Of a stretch of DNA of 64,000 nucleotides, positions 32,897 to 45,199 are shown in pieces. A model generated the notes under the pieces. The model was given only the letters and a program-made list of their open reading frames with translations. It had not been told where the DNA came from and ran no database searches. The DNA is from Rugalucina vietnamica (taxonomy: Eukaryota; Mollusca; Bivalvia; Lucinida; Lucinidae). Location: contig OZ024871.1 in assembly GCA_964017185.1 (NCBI GenBank), forward strand, positions 61,927,226 to 61,991,225. The letters run 5' to 3'. Made by a program: the position numbers and the translations under genes. Position 1 is the stretch's first letter; the number at the start of each line of letters is the position of its first letter.

Positions 32897-33738
32897 AAAT
32901 AAAAGAAAAATCAAAGAAAAATAAAAAGAAAAAAATATCGCACATATCGAACTTCATAGCCTTGTCTGGCTTTCGGTGTCGGTTTACTGATGAGGGCTCA
33001 TTACCCGAAATAGTGCAATAAAGCCCCCACTACTCCCTTTGAATGTTTTCACTGCATCCCAAAGAACCTAACCTTAACTATATTTGCAGTCGCCATTATA
33101 TAGATCCTACTATAATGATAAAATCATGTTTCCTTGGATTATTTCCAAGTATGTATTCTAGATAAGTCTATGTCAGACCATATCCTATATGTCTCTGGTC
33201 AGACCTCATTGTACGTGTGTATGTGAATGTGTGTGACAATGGTGAATTTTCACTTTAGGACGACTCGAAAAATTACTAAATTTGAAACAAGAAAACAAAA
33301 CAAAAGATAAAGAAAGTAAACGAATAATAAAGTACACATGTATTACTAACAAAAATAAAAAAGTGACAAGAAAAAAAATAATCACACCAATAGGTATCGA
33401 ACTCAGAATCTAAGTAACAGTTCCAAATGCTAGGCGGGCGTGTTAACCACTGCACAACAGAGTCTAACGCAAGTGAGATAATAAACCAATGCTCATAATC
33501 AAAATATTTTAACTATGTAATATGTCGCTTACGCGATGTCAAATTTTTAAATTTTCGTGTTGCTCCGGTAAGATTTTCGACTGTTCCCGGAACGGTCCCG
33601 TAAGGCTTTACAGAAACTACACCTCATAGTAAAGGACGATCATAAAGTGTATTACAAATGCGCTTTTTAAGGAAAATCCTAGCTAAGGTATGAACTTAAC
33701 TTAAACCGCTCAAGAGACCTTAACTAACGGAATAATTC
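32897..33738 (-). repeat. Right arm of compound inverted repeat
   Basis: Reverse complement of 28120-28794, about 170 bp longer because the left arm has an internal deletion. On the minus strand near 33375-33455 it has both an A box (TGCAGTGGTTAACACGC) and a B box (GAGTTCGATACC), a tRNA-derived head. It ends AATAATTCTGGGCCC, the inverted copy of the left terminus. Confidence 0.8.
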
Positions 33739-33739
33739 T

Positions 33740-34060
33740 GGGCCCTGGTAAACATAAATCTTAGGGACAATCTCAATGTAACAAATTCAGAGATATGTTG
33801 ACTCGTCAATATATGCAATGTGACATAAACTAAACAATTTTATCTAACGACGTATTTAAAGTACAACACATACTGTACTTAAAACGATTTGTTTGATAGT
33901 ACAATGATTTTCTTATTCCGTCTGTCGAAGACATGATATTATTTTAAGTGTTATCATCGAATGCGACAGTCTTGTCATAATGACACATTAGTACATACTT
34001 TCTCAAAAACGGATACTATGCGGCTTTTAGACCCAAGGCATATAAACACTGAGATTAGTA
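33740..34060. other. Diverged duplicate of 45.33-45.75 and 46.72-46.95 kb
   Basis: TAAATCTTAGGGACAATCTC, GAGATATGTTGACTCGTCAA and CAATTTTATCTAACGACGTA are shared in order with 46.72-46.85 kb, and partly with 45.33-45.6 kb. Confidence 0.6.
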
Positions 34061-34237
34061 ACTTTTTATTGTAACTGCGCCCTCAATATCTGTATAATTG
34101 CAGTCTTTAAATGAAACTACTACTTTCCTATTGGCATTCAACATAGGTATCATGCATAAATGGTTATAAGAGATACGATGGTTTACTTACATGTAGTTTA
34201 ATTACATAAACGAAGGATTTGATGATTTATCGGTTTA

Positions 34238-35244
34238 TTAGCTCATCTGAACCGTTAGGCTCACAAGGTGAGCTTATAGGATGGTCATGATCCGGCGTCA
34301 GTCCGTCCGTCGTCGTCGTCGTCCGTCGTCCACCATTTTCAAAGATCTTCTCAATCAAAGCCACATTTTATGAGAAGCATCTATTGAAAGAAAAAAACAA
34401 AGTGTTTATAAATAATTCAGGTCACATGACCAAGATTGCCGCCACGCCCATATATGCTAAAAACCCTTCAAAAATCTTCTTCTTCGGAACCGGTGGACCG
34501 ATTTCAATGAAACTTGGCATGTAGCATCAGTGACCAGAGTACTTCAATGTGTTTATAAATTATGAACCTGGGATGACCTTAATCTATTTTACGGGAAGGT
34601 CAACATAGGTCGCCTATGCTTTTGAATGGGGAAAACTGTTAAAGAAAAATTCTTGCAGGAAATGGGCAGTAGGACTGAATATTAATGATTCTGAAAAACA
34701 TTGGACCCCACCCTGGGGCAATATTCATGTATATTACAATAATATTCAAACATTTTTTCTCCTCTGGAACCGCTCGGCCAATCTAAGCCAAATTTTATTT
34801 GAAGCATCTGTAGGAAGGGGGAACCAATGTATATATAAATAATCTAGGTCACATGATCAAGATGGCTGCCATGCCCATATATGGTAAAAACTCTACAAAA
34901 AGCTTCTTCCCCGGAACCAGTGGACCAATTTCAACAAAACTTGGCATGGAGCATTGATGCCTAAAGTGCTACAATGTATATATAAGTCATGACCCTGTGA
35001 TGACATTGACCTATTTTAAAACAAGGTCAACATGGGACCCTATGCATTTGATAGGGGAAAACTTGTTAACAAGTCATTTGAAGGGAAATTGGCAAATTGA
35101 CATAATATTGATTATTCTGAAAACAAATGGCCCAAGGGCTTCATCTGCCCCTGCACTGTGGCTAAATACCATAATATTCAAACATATTTATTGGTATATG
35201 TAGCCGATCTCAGGTGAGCGTTTACATAACCATTGGTCCTCTGT
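34238..35244 (+). mobile_element. HINE-C: tandem-core element
   Basis: Starts TTAGCTCATCTGAACC with a hairpin (GGCTCACAAGGTGAGC), then a GTCC/GTCGTC microsatellite (34297-34332). The core includes GGTCACATGACCAAGAT and TTTCAATGAAACTTGGCATG, and it ends GGTGAGCG...CCATTGGTCCTCTG. Same subfamily as the nested elements at 59.5-64 kb. Confidence 0.65.
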
Positions 35245-36490
35245 TTTTTATTTTACTCCGGAACGTTATGAAATAAACTTTGTATCTATTGAAACTATTC
35301 TGTGGGCGTTTTTTTAAATTACAATAATTTCATAATAACAATAATTCGACGGCATGTTACCAGTGTTTTTTTTTCTTGATTTGTTAGAACTGTTAACATA
35401 GCGTTTGCCCCTATCGCTTAAATGTTTTGGAGGCATGTAGGCCACTATACACTAACCCCTATTTTGGGGGTATGTCCAGTATGTATAATTGATCAATAAC
35501 TATTAGAGCTCGAAAGTACACTACGGTTAAAATATAGACAAGTCTCAAGTTGCATTTTGTTTTACTCAATATTTATTGAAATTACAGGAATAGCCATCCA
35601 AACATATTCGCTTATAATTAAAGCATTAGGTTTTCACTACGTAACACTTCATTCCTAAACATTTCATAACTGTTGATACATACATGTATCAGAGATATCA
35701 ATTCGCATATTCATGGGTGGTTAGGTTGAATTTGACATTGCAACACAATGACATTAACATTTTACACTTTTGGGTGGTTTGAACTTTTTTTTCAAATTGC
35801 TTGGCTATTTCAGGGGTCTTTGCATAGTCAATAACTTTATGTAATGTGAATCAAGATTTGTTGTAATTTATCTATGATATATCAAACGTCATAAATATTA
35901 CAAGGCAGATGGTTTGTCTGGTTAATTCTGGAACACATTCAAAGAGATGTTGTAGTTGCAGTTGAATCATACAGCACTCTACACTGTGTGCAGCAGGTCC
36001 ATGAAAGCAAGGTACATAATGTGTACCAAACTTGTGTTTTGAATTCATGAAGGGTAGGGTGATGCACCCGGCTAGTACGACAACTGTTTACTTGCCCTTG
36101 CCAGTTTCTCAATAACACTTCACTCCTAAACAGTCAAGCTCGATTTCAAAACATACATGGTAAAGAACTGTCATTGATTAAACATTATGACACAAAATGT
36201 TCAGGCGATGCTTAACTTATGTCTGACTGTATATTTTCATGTTTACAATAAAATTATATTTTGGCCAACATATTAGTTTGATTTTGGTTTCATTTGAAAG
36301 CTTAATAAATTCAGCAATAAACAAAGGTCATTTGATAAAGTTTCGACATTGCATTGGAATTTTGCATTGGAAAGTTCTGAAAAGCCACTTTCACATTGAC
36401 GCAAATGGTGACATTGCCAACAAATTGTCACAAAAAAAATACCACAACCTTTTTTTTTTTTTTATAAAAAATGTAGCTTGAAAACGTATT
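35245..36490. other. No gene recognised
   Basis: AT-rich unique sequence. Short homopolymers near 36425-36465 create the open frames there. No recognised repeat. Confidence 0.4.
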
Positions 36491-36491
36491 T

Positions 36492-36632
36492 ATGGAACTG
36501 ATTAAAATACTATATCCGTTGGAAGTATTAAAACATTCAACGTTTAAAAGGGAACACAGACTGAGTATCGATTGTGATTCTTTCTTATCTATGCAAAAAC
36601 AGAATATGGATTGGGATACTTTCATATCTAAG
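36492..36632 (+). CDS. Weak candidate coding exon
   Basis: ATG at 36492 opens 47 codons (MELIKILYPLEVLKHSTF ... MQKQNMDWDTFISK) ending before GTAAAC. The frame then continues 20 codons to a stop. Composition is protein-like but no family is recognised and no acceptor is evident. Confidence 0.2.
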
Positions 36633-36793
36633 GTAAACCGAAATGAAAATAACGAATTATCAATGTTCAATTGTAACGATAAGGATAAACATTAAGCCTT
36701 AACACAACGCAATGAGGAATCGACTGTCAGCTGTACTGTGACACTTACCAGTTATATCCTTCATCATGATTAAAAACAAAAGAAAACACACTT

Positions 36794-37720
36794 ATGTATT
36801 TTTTAGATCAGCTGGCTAGGATAGACTCCGCTAAAGTTCGGCTTAGCATTGTTTCCTATAAGATCGTATTATGTACAGCGTGCCTAATACTAGCACTTAT
36901 AGAATATGCAAACCATCAATCATGTGGAAGCTACAAGAAAACAGGAAAATATAGATTAACATTTATTGCTTCTTTCGGTTTGAGGCAATTTATTGATAGA
37001 CATACATGTATGTAGTATTTCCTCGAAGGAATCAGTTTTCATGTAATCTGTGTTGAAAACTATATAATTTAACATGGCCCTCTCTTTCTTTGCTCTTCTT
37101 GTTGATTTTTGATTTTCGACTAATGGTTTCCATCCGTGTCAAGTTATACACAAAACAGCGACGGGAACACCTCATCTAGAATTTTAATGTTCAAATACAT
37201 TTTGTCTTACGTAGACCCAGTGTCATTATGGTTGCGACAAATTGCGAAAAGGCAAAAACTGATTGTGCATGCATATGTAGACAATAGGCAAAATACCAAT
37301 AATTGTTATTATACATTGCATATTACACCGACGTACGTCGTGGAGTTGTTACTCCCGAGAAAAAATGTTCAACATTTAACACTTCATATGCCTATAAAGT
37401 CTTATATGGATTATGAAACATTTGTTTGGACTCGGCCTAAATAATGATCTGAATTAACTACTCTGATAATTTTTTTATACCTGATAATATACCTGAAATA
37501 TTTTTGAAAGTATTGTCTGGCCAGCTCGGATTAAGTGCATTAAGTTCTTGGCAGTTTGATACGATTTAATTCATTGCAAAACAATGTACACTGTTGAAAA
37601 GGCAAACCTACTCCAACATGATTAGTTTTCTTTTTCTTAAAACACATACGCTTTCCAGTGAGTGATAATATATTGATAATAACTAATATTTGACCAATTA
37701 CTTATTCAATGCAAGTTTTT
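36794..37720. other. Diverged duplicate of 14.7-17.0 kb; short open frames
   Basis: 37300-37400 (CGACGTACGTCGTGGAGTTG) and 37500-37700 match 14.75-14.83 and 16.73-17.0 kb in order. HINE1 and the minus-strand SINE of the first copy are absent here. Open frames at 36794 and 37136 are not kept in the other copy, so they are probably not genes. Confidence 0.45.
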
Positions 37721-37789
37721 GAAGAAATTGTAGATGCTCGTACGTGTATGTGATGTGCCTTTTCTATTCCCAGTATGTCTTATTCATAC

Positions 37790-38216
37790 ATTGGGTCAAA
37801 CTATTTCAAATATAATCTTCACCACGAGGACCGAAGAACTAACTAAATGTTATGAACCACTGCAGAAGCTGAGGGTGAGGTTATGGCCATGTAAAATCGA
37901 TTTAAACCCGCCAGTAACTTTGTGTTACTGATCGTTCCAAGTCGATACTTCTGTGGTGGTTCTTTTTGTTTTATGTCTTGGTGTTTAAAATATTTTTGTG
38001 CTGTTGGCGCCTTATGTATGTTTTCATATTTTTAATTAAGTTAAGGTAACTGAGTGACCACCTATTGGGAAAAAAGCTGCTCATTCAGCTTACGAAATGT
38101 TTTCATGGTATAAGTACCTGATTGTTAGTTTGGTTTTTTCCCACCTCGGTTTTTGGAGTGGGAATCTTTTTCTGATTGAGCCTTTTCCTGATCTTTGCCC
38201 ACTTGTACCTTTTTCT
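37790..38216 (+). repeat. R1 copy, plus orientation
   Basis: Reverse complement of 40618-41045. It reads EELTKCYEPLQKLRVRLWPC in the plus frame, the part downstream of the decayed ORF of R1, then TTTTCCCACCTCGG and CCTTTTCCTGATCTTTGCC at the end. Confidence 0.65.
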
Positions 38217-39550
38217 ATCTATTCGCCCATTTCTGTTAGTTTCCCCAATCACTGACTTTGTAACAGTCTTTCCCATATCAATTCATATGTGACCAAATTT
38301 GACATTGCTGTTAAGGTCAACTCATCAAAGTCGACATTCAAATAAACATTGTAGAGTTCAAGAAAAAAGTAAATGTCGTAAATTATAAAGTATCAGTACG
38401 GTCTGAAGAAGACGACATTGCAAGGTATTTAACATATATGAAAATAACGGTCATCATAATCCTGTGACCTGAATAATATCTATAAATTTTCATTCACAAC
38501 TTCCCATGAGACCTTTCCATGTCAGTTGGTGTTGATTGTTGATTAAAATACACCCATGACGTCATCCTTTTATAAAAACTGTCCATTATTTTTCGGGAAT
38601 GGACAGTTTAGTGTCCATTATTTTTCGCATGAGCTCGTGTGAGCACAAAAGTCATGGTCACCAATGGAGTGTTCATTTTCCCTTTGCTGCACCCCAAAAT
38701 AATGTGTTCGCTATGTTCAAAGACATTAAATTTTGTGCAGGCTGATTGGAAGCTTTTCTAGCAAATGGTTTAGAATCTACCTAATATTAAATACAATTTC
38801 TTCCTAATATTTGAAATCCTTTGCGATGAAATAGTCGGTGTCATAAATTCCCCAAAACGTTATATCCAACGAATCGTCGCATATTTCTGTATGAAAAAGG
38901 TTCTTGCTCCCTGGTTTCATTGTTAGAAGGTTAGGGTTAGTGTGAGGTGAATGAGAAACCTGGCAGTAGGAACAGACTTCACACAGTTATTTATGACCAG
39001 CTGTTTCCCCCCAAAACAGCCGGGCATTATAATGGTCCTCTGTCTTTCGAGCATGGAGATTAGCCCTTAGCAGACCCATGTACGCTGTCTCATCGATTAA
39101 CACACATTATGTATTTATACAAAATCATAATTAAATGGTATTGAACATAGACACTACGTTTAACGACGTGTAAAAAGGCAAACTACTGTGACTGCTCTAT
39201 TTGTACATGGATGCACGAGAAAGTGTTAACATCGTTCACAGTTAGTTTCCTCGTTATGTCCGTGGGATAGTTTGACCAACATATCATGTCGCGAGAAAAG
39301 AAAATTAAGCGGAAATATGTTGTGCAAGGTCTGGTCAACCGGCTTGCTGTCTAAAGATTAAAAGCGCTTGTTATGACGAAACAAAGGCGCCAGTGTATGG
39401 GCCCCTTCGGGGCCTCGGATCCATTATTTTTCAGGAATGGATACTTACTCGGACTTTCTCCTATACGTCACTTCAGAGTTACAATACATTATTTTTCTAT
39501 TACGACATTTACACAACAAAGTTACATCAAAAAGGGCACTTGTCACCCAA
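38217..39550. other. No gene; two related hairpins
   Basis: Contains a hairpin at 38576-38609 (AAACTGTCCATT / GAATGGACAGTTT) and a related one at 39419-39442 (ATCCATT / GAATGGAT), both with the loop ATTTTTC. A GC palindrome (GGGCCCCTTCGGGGCC) is at 39399-39414. Confidence 0.5.
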
Positions 39551-39554
39551 TGGC

Positions 39555-39885
39555 GAAACAGATGCGCACAAAGACTTTCGATTTGGCTCTGCTTGTGTAG
39601 CTTACATTTTAAGATCAGCAATAGAATTATTTAGTTATACAAAATGTGTATTAACGTATCAGTAAACATGAGCATACAAAGTATATCAGGTAGGAAGTAT
39701 TAGTCATTCATCGCAAAGCCATTACAAGTATATACAAATTTTGTCCAAATAATACAAAGGCTGAGAAGCTTTTCTAACTTTTGAAAGCAGGCGATAATCA
39801 AGGTATGCCGAGGAAACAATTACAAATATATGCTACCGCAAGCTTATTACTGATCATTACATTTTATGCAAAATAATATTGAAAT
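39555..39885. other. Diverged duplicate of 24.0-24.34 kb
   Basis: Shares ACATTTTAAGATCAGCAAT, ATTTTGTCCAAATAATACAAA and TTCTAACTTTTGAAAGCAG with 24.03-24.26 kb, in the same orientation. Confidence 0.6.
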
Positions 39886-40617
39886 GTAATAGGAGAAGTA
39901 CAAGGAGAACGTTCATTCTGAATGACAGGTTGCCTGTAGGAATTTGAAAATTAAAATACAGCGGAAATAAAATCAATCTCTTCTAAACTGGACTGGTTTT
40001 TGAATTATCCCAAAATATGTTTTCTAAGTTGATGAAGTTCTTTAATGAAAATTTGGTTAGAAACATAATTTCCCCTATTAAACATGTAAGAAACACATGT
40101 TATATATCAATGATGTGCACCCCCCCACCCCCCGCAATAAAATCCTTTTGCATACAATTGTATTTTACCAATACACATGTTATATACAAATGACGTTATT
40201 GATCCCGCAGGCTGTATATTATATATAGTAAATGCTCACAAACAAAATTATGATACTAGCTCATCAAACCACCTGTTTTTATTGTCTACTCGCAGACTAC
40301 TCTAAAGTTTGAGACTGACCTACTTACATAATTAAATTACAAGACAACTCATACACCTCTCTACAACTGCAAATGCACGTTTGAGTCTAGTGGCTTGACC
40401 ATCGTGTTAGTAGGATTCCGGGTCGTTTCGCCAAGGACCGTGTAAACACACAAAAACACCCATACAAACCTCTCTTTGGTTGGTAACATTTGTACCAATG
40501 GTGCAGTAGGTACCAAAAATGGGACAAATTGTTAAATTCGTGGAACTGGTGCATGATTGCATTCAATCTAAGCGGAATGAAATGAATCGACGGTATTGTG
40601 ACGCTATATGATCAGGT

Positions 40618-41045
40618 ATGAAGATGTACAAGTAGGCAAAGATCAGGAAAAGGCGCAATCAGAAAAAAGATTCCCACTCCAAAAACCGAGGTGGGAAAAA
40701 ACCAAACTAACAATCAGGTACTTATACCATGAAACAATCGTAAGCCGAATGAGCAGCTATTTTCCCAATAGGTGGCCACTCAGTTACCTTAACTTAACTA
40801 AAAATATGAAAACATACATAAGGCGCCAACAGCACAAAAAATTTTAAACACCAAGACATAAAACAAAAAGAACCACCACAGAAGTATCGACTTGGAACGA
40901 TCAGTAACACAAAGTTACTGGCGGGCTTAAACCGGTTTTACATGGCCATAACCTCACCCTCAGCTTCTGCAGTGGTTCATAACATTTAGTTAGTTATTCG
41001 GTCCTCGTGGTGAATCTCTAACTAGTCAATGAATCATCAAGAACA
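40618..41045 (-). repeat. R1 copy, minus orientation
   Basis: Matches 56766-57195 and the reverse of 37790-38216. It is flanked by two diverged ~45-bp direct repeats (about 40573-40620 and 41108-41155, CGGAATGAAATGAA(C/T)CGAC). Confidence 0.65.
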
Positions 41046-41765
41046 AACAAAAGCTTTGACCGCGCCCTACCTGCCGTGTAGCCAATTTCATTCTATCCAA
41101 GCCACAACGGAATGAAATGAACCGACAGTATTGTGACGGTCGATTGTCGGGTATGAATGCTTTGACCGCTCTGCGTTTTATTAATGAACCACGCTGAAAT
41201 GGGAGTACGGTCAGATTCTTTGAATTCTAGTTTATATATGCGAAGCGTAGACCAAACTTTTTGTTAAAGCTTATACTTGTTAATATAATAACTAAGCTTA
41301 TCTGAGACAAGTCAAGACAGTGGATTTTATTCTTTGCTAAACATAAAAATGTTATGCAGGTCAGTATTTACTAGACTGATTACAGCCGTAGATGTTGAAA
41401 TATATTCTCGAAGTACACCATGCCTTGTTTTATATTATGCTGATATGTCATACCATATTTTACACTAAGCTGACTCAAACATCTGATGAGATAGACAATC
41501 AAAATAGTCAACAAGAATAACGAAGAATAGAGTCTTTGGGTGGAGTGGAAAATGGTATCATGTATGCATATCAAAGATGATATAGAAAAATACATCATCT
41601 CATTAGACTATGTCTTAGTATTTATTTGTCATATTAATTTTTAACTGCATAAATAATTAAATTTTATTGTGGCACACGTGTACAATTGCAAGGTACATTT
41701 ATCGGACACACTATAATGCATGTATAAGGTACGTATTCATAATGTACCTCAGTGAATAGGGTAGG

Positions 41766-42259
41766 TTAGGTGCTATTACATTTGCGCACTTTTTTCAAAA
41801 AAAATCGTTTGCGCTCAGTTTATTTGCGCGCAAAAACGTACATCATTTACGCACAGTTTTAGTATTACATTTGCGCACGTTTTGCACCTCTTCCAGCCAG
41901 CTGCTAATTTCTGTTTACAAGTCTCCCTCAATGCCTGTCATTTCATTGTTCCGTCATCTTCTTCCACGTGGTCATTTTTTAATCTCCCTGCTAGAATCAT
42001 TAAGATCAGTTTTGCATCTGGCTTTGCGAGTTTTCTTTACGATTCGCCACAAATGTGCCGTCTTACTTTCTCTTTCTTTTCTGAATCTAAAATCTTCGTA
42101 TAAAATTCCTTGTTAAGGAAGACTACGAAAAACGTATAGCTTGAACTGGAAATGAGGGGTTGAGTTGTCTATACAGTTTTACGAGCGCAAACGTACCATA
42201 TACCTGAGAAAAACTGATGTGTGCAAATGTAACATTTACTTAGGTAAATTGTGTGCGCC
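41766..42259. mobile_element. MITE-like element with TTTGCGCAC ends, copy 1
   Basis: Left end AGGTGCTATTACATTTGCGC, with several internal TTTGCGC and AAACGTAC motifs. The right end has GTGTGCAAATGTAACATTTA and GTGTGCGC, inverted relative to the left. A copy in reverse orientation lies at 58300-58835. The open frames inside are not transposase-like. Confidence 0.55.
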
Positions 42260-42289
42260 TTCTTCAAGATGCATCTATTAGATTGGTTG

Positions 42290-42600
42290 GTACACTACCA
42301 AATGGATACTGTCAACTGGTTTGCAAAATATTAAGAGCAGATGTAAGGCCAGCAGGGTTTTTAAAGTTACAATGCATACAAAGTGTCGGCTTCTATGTAT
42401 ATACAATAGACAGATTATTTACAAAGAGCTGACCGTTTGACAAATGAATCTGAACATAAGTCCAAAGTTTGCTTCTTGGCGTCATGTTGGTCTGGTCAGT
42501 TTTCTCAATCAAATAAAGTGTAGTTATGGAGCACCAATATTGTACAAATAAATTCAAACAGAAGAAGCATGAACTGAATATGGTGCTTAATCGATGGACA
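42290..42600. other. Diverged duplicate of 24.72-25.07 kb
   Basis: Shares CTGTCAACTGGTTTGC-like text, AAGGCCAGCAG, GCTTCTTGGCGTCAT and ATTGTACAAATAAATTC with the first copy. Confidence 0.55.
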
Positions 42601-42602
42601 AA

Positions 42603-42605
42603 CGC

Positions 42606-42651
<46 letters not shown>
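42603..42651. repeat. (CG)n(TG)n tract
   Basis: About 9 CG units run straight into about 16 TG units. Alternating purine-pyrimidine, a classic Z-DNA-prone sequence. Confidence 0.95.
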
Positions 42652-42652
<1 letters not shown>

Positions 42653-42761
42653 AGCTTCCTCCCGGAAGGTGGCCAATATATAACTATTAATGTACCCAAA
42701 TTTCTGGGTGTAAATAAGGGAGATGTGGTCGGACTTGACAGCCGAATTTTTTTTTAGGTTC

Positions 42762-42895
<134 letters not shown>

Positions 42896-43280
42896 TGCCG
42901 TTAAACGTAGTTTTAGCCTACAATAACTGTAGAATATATTCAAATAAAGTGTCTAAAACATAAAAAACAATTTGTTTGACCAAACTGGCCCTAAAAATCT
43001 TTATATTTTGTTGATCCAATAATTCACATTCACTTTGGTATTTTCCTGTCTTTTCCGGTAGTTTCCTATGGGCAGGGCTTATGGCGTCATACTTCTCAAT
43101 GCGATCGGAATCTGGCACTCGCTCGCGAAACATAGTACCTTTTATGGATTAACTAGTGATTATTCTGTGTGATTTCACCTTTACTGAGTCAAACATCAAA
43201 TTTTCTGCAAAATGTTATATACACGGAGTAGAGAGAAAAAATATGCATATAGTGAATAGTTAAGGTTGAAATAAACATAA

Positions 43281-43511
43281 ATGTCCGAACGTGCACTGAG
43301 CTTCCATTACGTGAGTGCGGTATCGCATGTCTCGAATAAAATAGTAAAAATCGATTTGTTGTCACAAGTTTGGAAGAAAATACGTCCGGCCGGATTCGAG
43401 AAGAAAATATGGGAAGCGGCGAAAGGCGCTATGATATGCGGACTGCATCTTGAATTTGACGCTTTTGAAAAGCATCCAATTTGTCACGGTTGCCTTTTCG
43501 TCGTGCAATGA
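43281..43511 (+). CDS. Weak candidate coding segment
   Basis: A 76-codon frame with a higher GC content than its surroundings: starts MSERALSFHYVSAVSHVSN and contains VWKKIRPAGFEKKIWEAA and later CHGCLFVV. Inside it GTGAGT (43311) could be a donor after ten codons. About 90 bases after its stop is AG before GCAAGT, a GC-type donor. No family recognised. Confidence 0.25.
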   Translation: MSERALSFHYVSAVSHVSNKIVKIDLLSQVWKKIRPAGFEKKIWEAAKGAMICGLHLEFDAFEKHPICHGCLFVVQ

Positions 43512-43630
43512 GAAAACTGCGAGGCGCGCTGGTCACCATCGAAGCTGTATAATATTCTACGATCAGTTGAAAAGAAACCGCTGCTCAGAGAGGCAAGTAT
43601 ACATATAAATTGGCGTATTATTCTTTATAA

Positions 43631-43670
43631 TGAGAGAGAGAGAGAGAGAGACAGAGAGAGAGACAGAGAG
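43631..43670. repeat. (GA)n microsatellite
   Basis: Imperfect GA/ACAGA repeat. Confidence 0.9.
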
Positions 43671-44039
43671 CAAAAAAGTGTGTTTTTTTCATTGTGAAAT
43701 TTATTATGTTTCCGAATACAGTCTTCAATATTGTTACATTATTTAACCAATTATTAATAAACTGTTAATTGGATAATTGGATGAGGTATCGGTTATCCAT
43801 GCAGCACGTGCCTACGACGTGACATATATGCGTGAGATTTTTACCGGCTCGAAGATCAAATAAGTCACCGAATCAACAGGTATTGCTCAGTGCAATATCG
43901 GTAGCTGGTAATAAAAGTGTCATTTTTCTTTTGAAGTCCGGTGGCGACTTCACAGGATATACATGAAAAGAAAGTATTTGAAAAAAGAAGAAAATTCGAG
44001 TTCATGACTTATTCCATAAAGTCCACATAATCCATACTT

Positions 44040-44042
<3 letters not shown>

Positions 44043-44085
<43 letters not shown>
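44043..44085. repeat. Poly(A) tract
   Basis: About 43 uninterrupted A. Confidence 0.95.
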
Positions 44086-44087
<2 letters not shown>

Positions 44088-44099
44088 CGAAAATGGTTG

Positions 44100-44970
44100 T
44101 TAATTGTATATCAAACGTGCACCTCTCCATAACCAGTAAAATAAGAACTACGCAATGGAATTATATTCAGATATCGGCAGTCTTCTAAATTGAACATGAT
44201 AGATTGATTTGATGCGTCTGAGTTAATTTTGAAATAACTGCCGGCTGTGGCTCAAATGGACATGGGGCAATCTCCTGACGCTATTCACGATGGGAACAAC
44301 ATTAAAACCGGTGTTGTCATACAAAATTCTGACAGATTCTGATACAGTTAAAAATACGTGTACAGTGTAGTAATGACGGATCGAATGGAAACGGATATCT
44401 ATGTAAAGTAAAACGTCACTTCCGGTTTAGAAGACAAGATTTTCCTCTTGTATTTTTACGGTCCGACCCACCGTGATCGTTTTGTCAAATAAATTGATAT
44501 AATGCACTAAAGTGTGTTATTTTCTTATTGCATCACCTCAGTTTATACTATTGATTAAATATGTCACATCCAAGCGGAATAAGACTAAAAGATACTTCAT
44601 GTTTAAACCAAAGTAAACCTTGTCAACTCAAAGAGGATATACATGTACACAGATATCTAACAAAATTTCGAATAACTATGCAATAGAACAAACCGTTTCT
44701 TCTAAAAAATTACAATTACAGTTGTTATAGCTAAAGTACCGACTCAGAGTAGAAAACAACACAGCGAGTCGATGAGTTGTTTTTTTATAGTCAATTTGTT
44801 TTGTTTCTAGGCGGTCTTTATCTGACAGACCAGAAATGGAAAGACTCGTATGTATGCAATAACTTCCAATATCGGAAAATATTAGTACGGTCTTCATCCT
44901 TTAGCGTTGCTTATTATTGATAAGTAGCCCGCCTCTTTCATATTAACTTGCACTGTATTTCTATTATCTT
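44100..44970. other. No gene recognised
   Basis: AT-rich, no supported exon or recognised repeat. Confidence 0.4.
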
Positions 44971-44972
44971 GT

Positions 44973-44973
<1 letters not shown>

Positions 44974-45018
<45 letters not shown>
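44974..45018. repeat. (GA)n microsatellite
   Basis: About 22 GA units. Confidence 0.95.
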
Positions 45019-45021
<3 letters not shown>

Positions 45022-45199
45022 TACACACTACAATGTTGCGTTACGGTACAATACAGTATTCCACGTTTGGGTTTGTGCATGTATAAAATGAACAAAAACA
45101 CTTAATCATACAAATTACTTTGAAAACGGAGTAAGACGGACTGCCAGTAGTGGACTTGAGCTGTCGAAGCCTGGTTAGAAGCTATATTTTACATTTACT

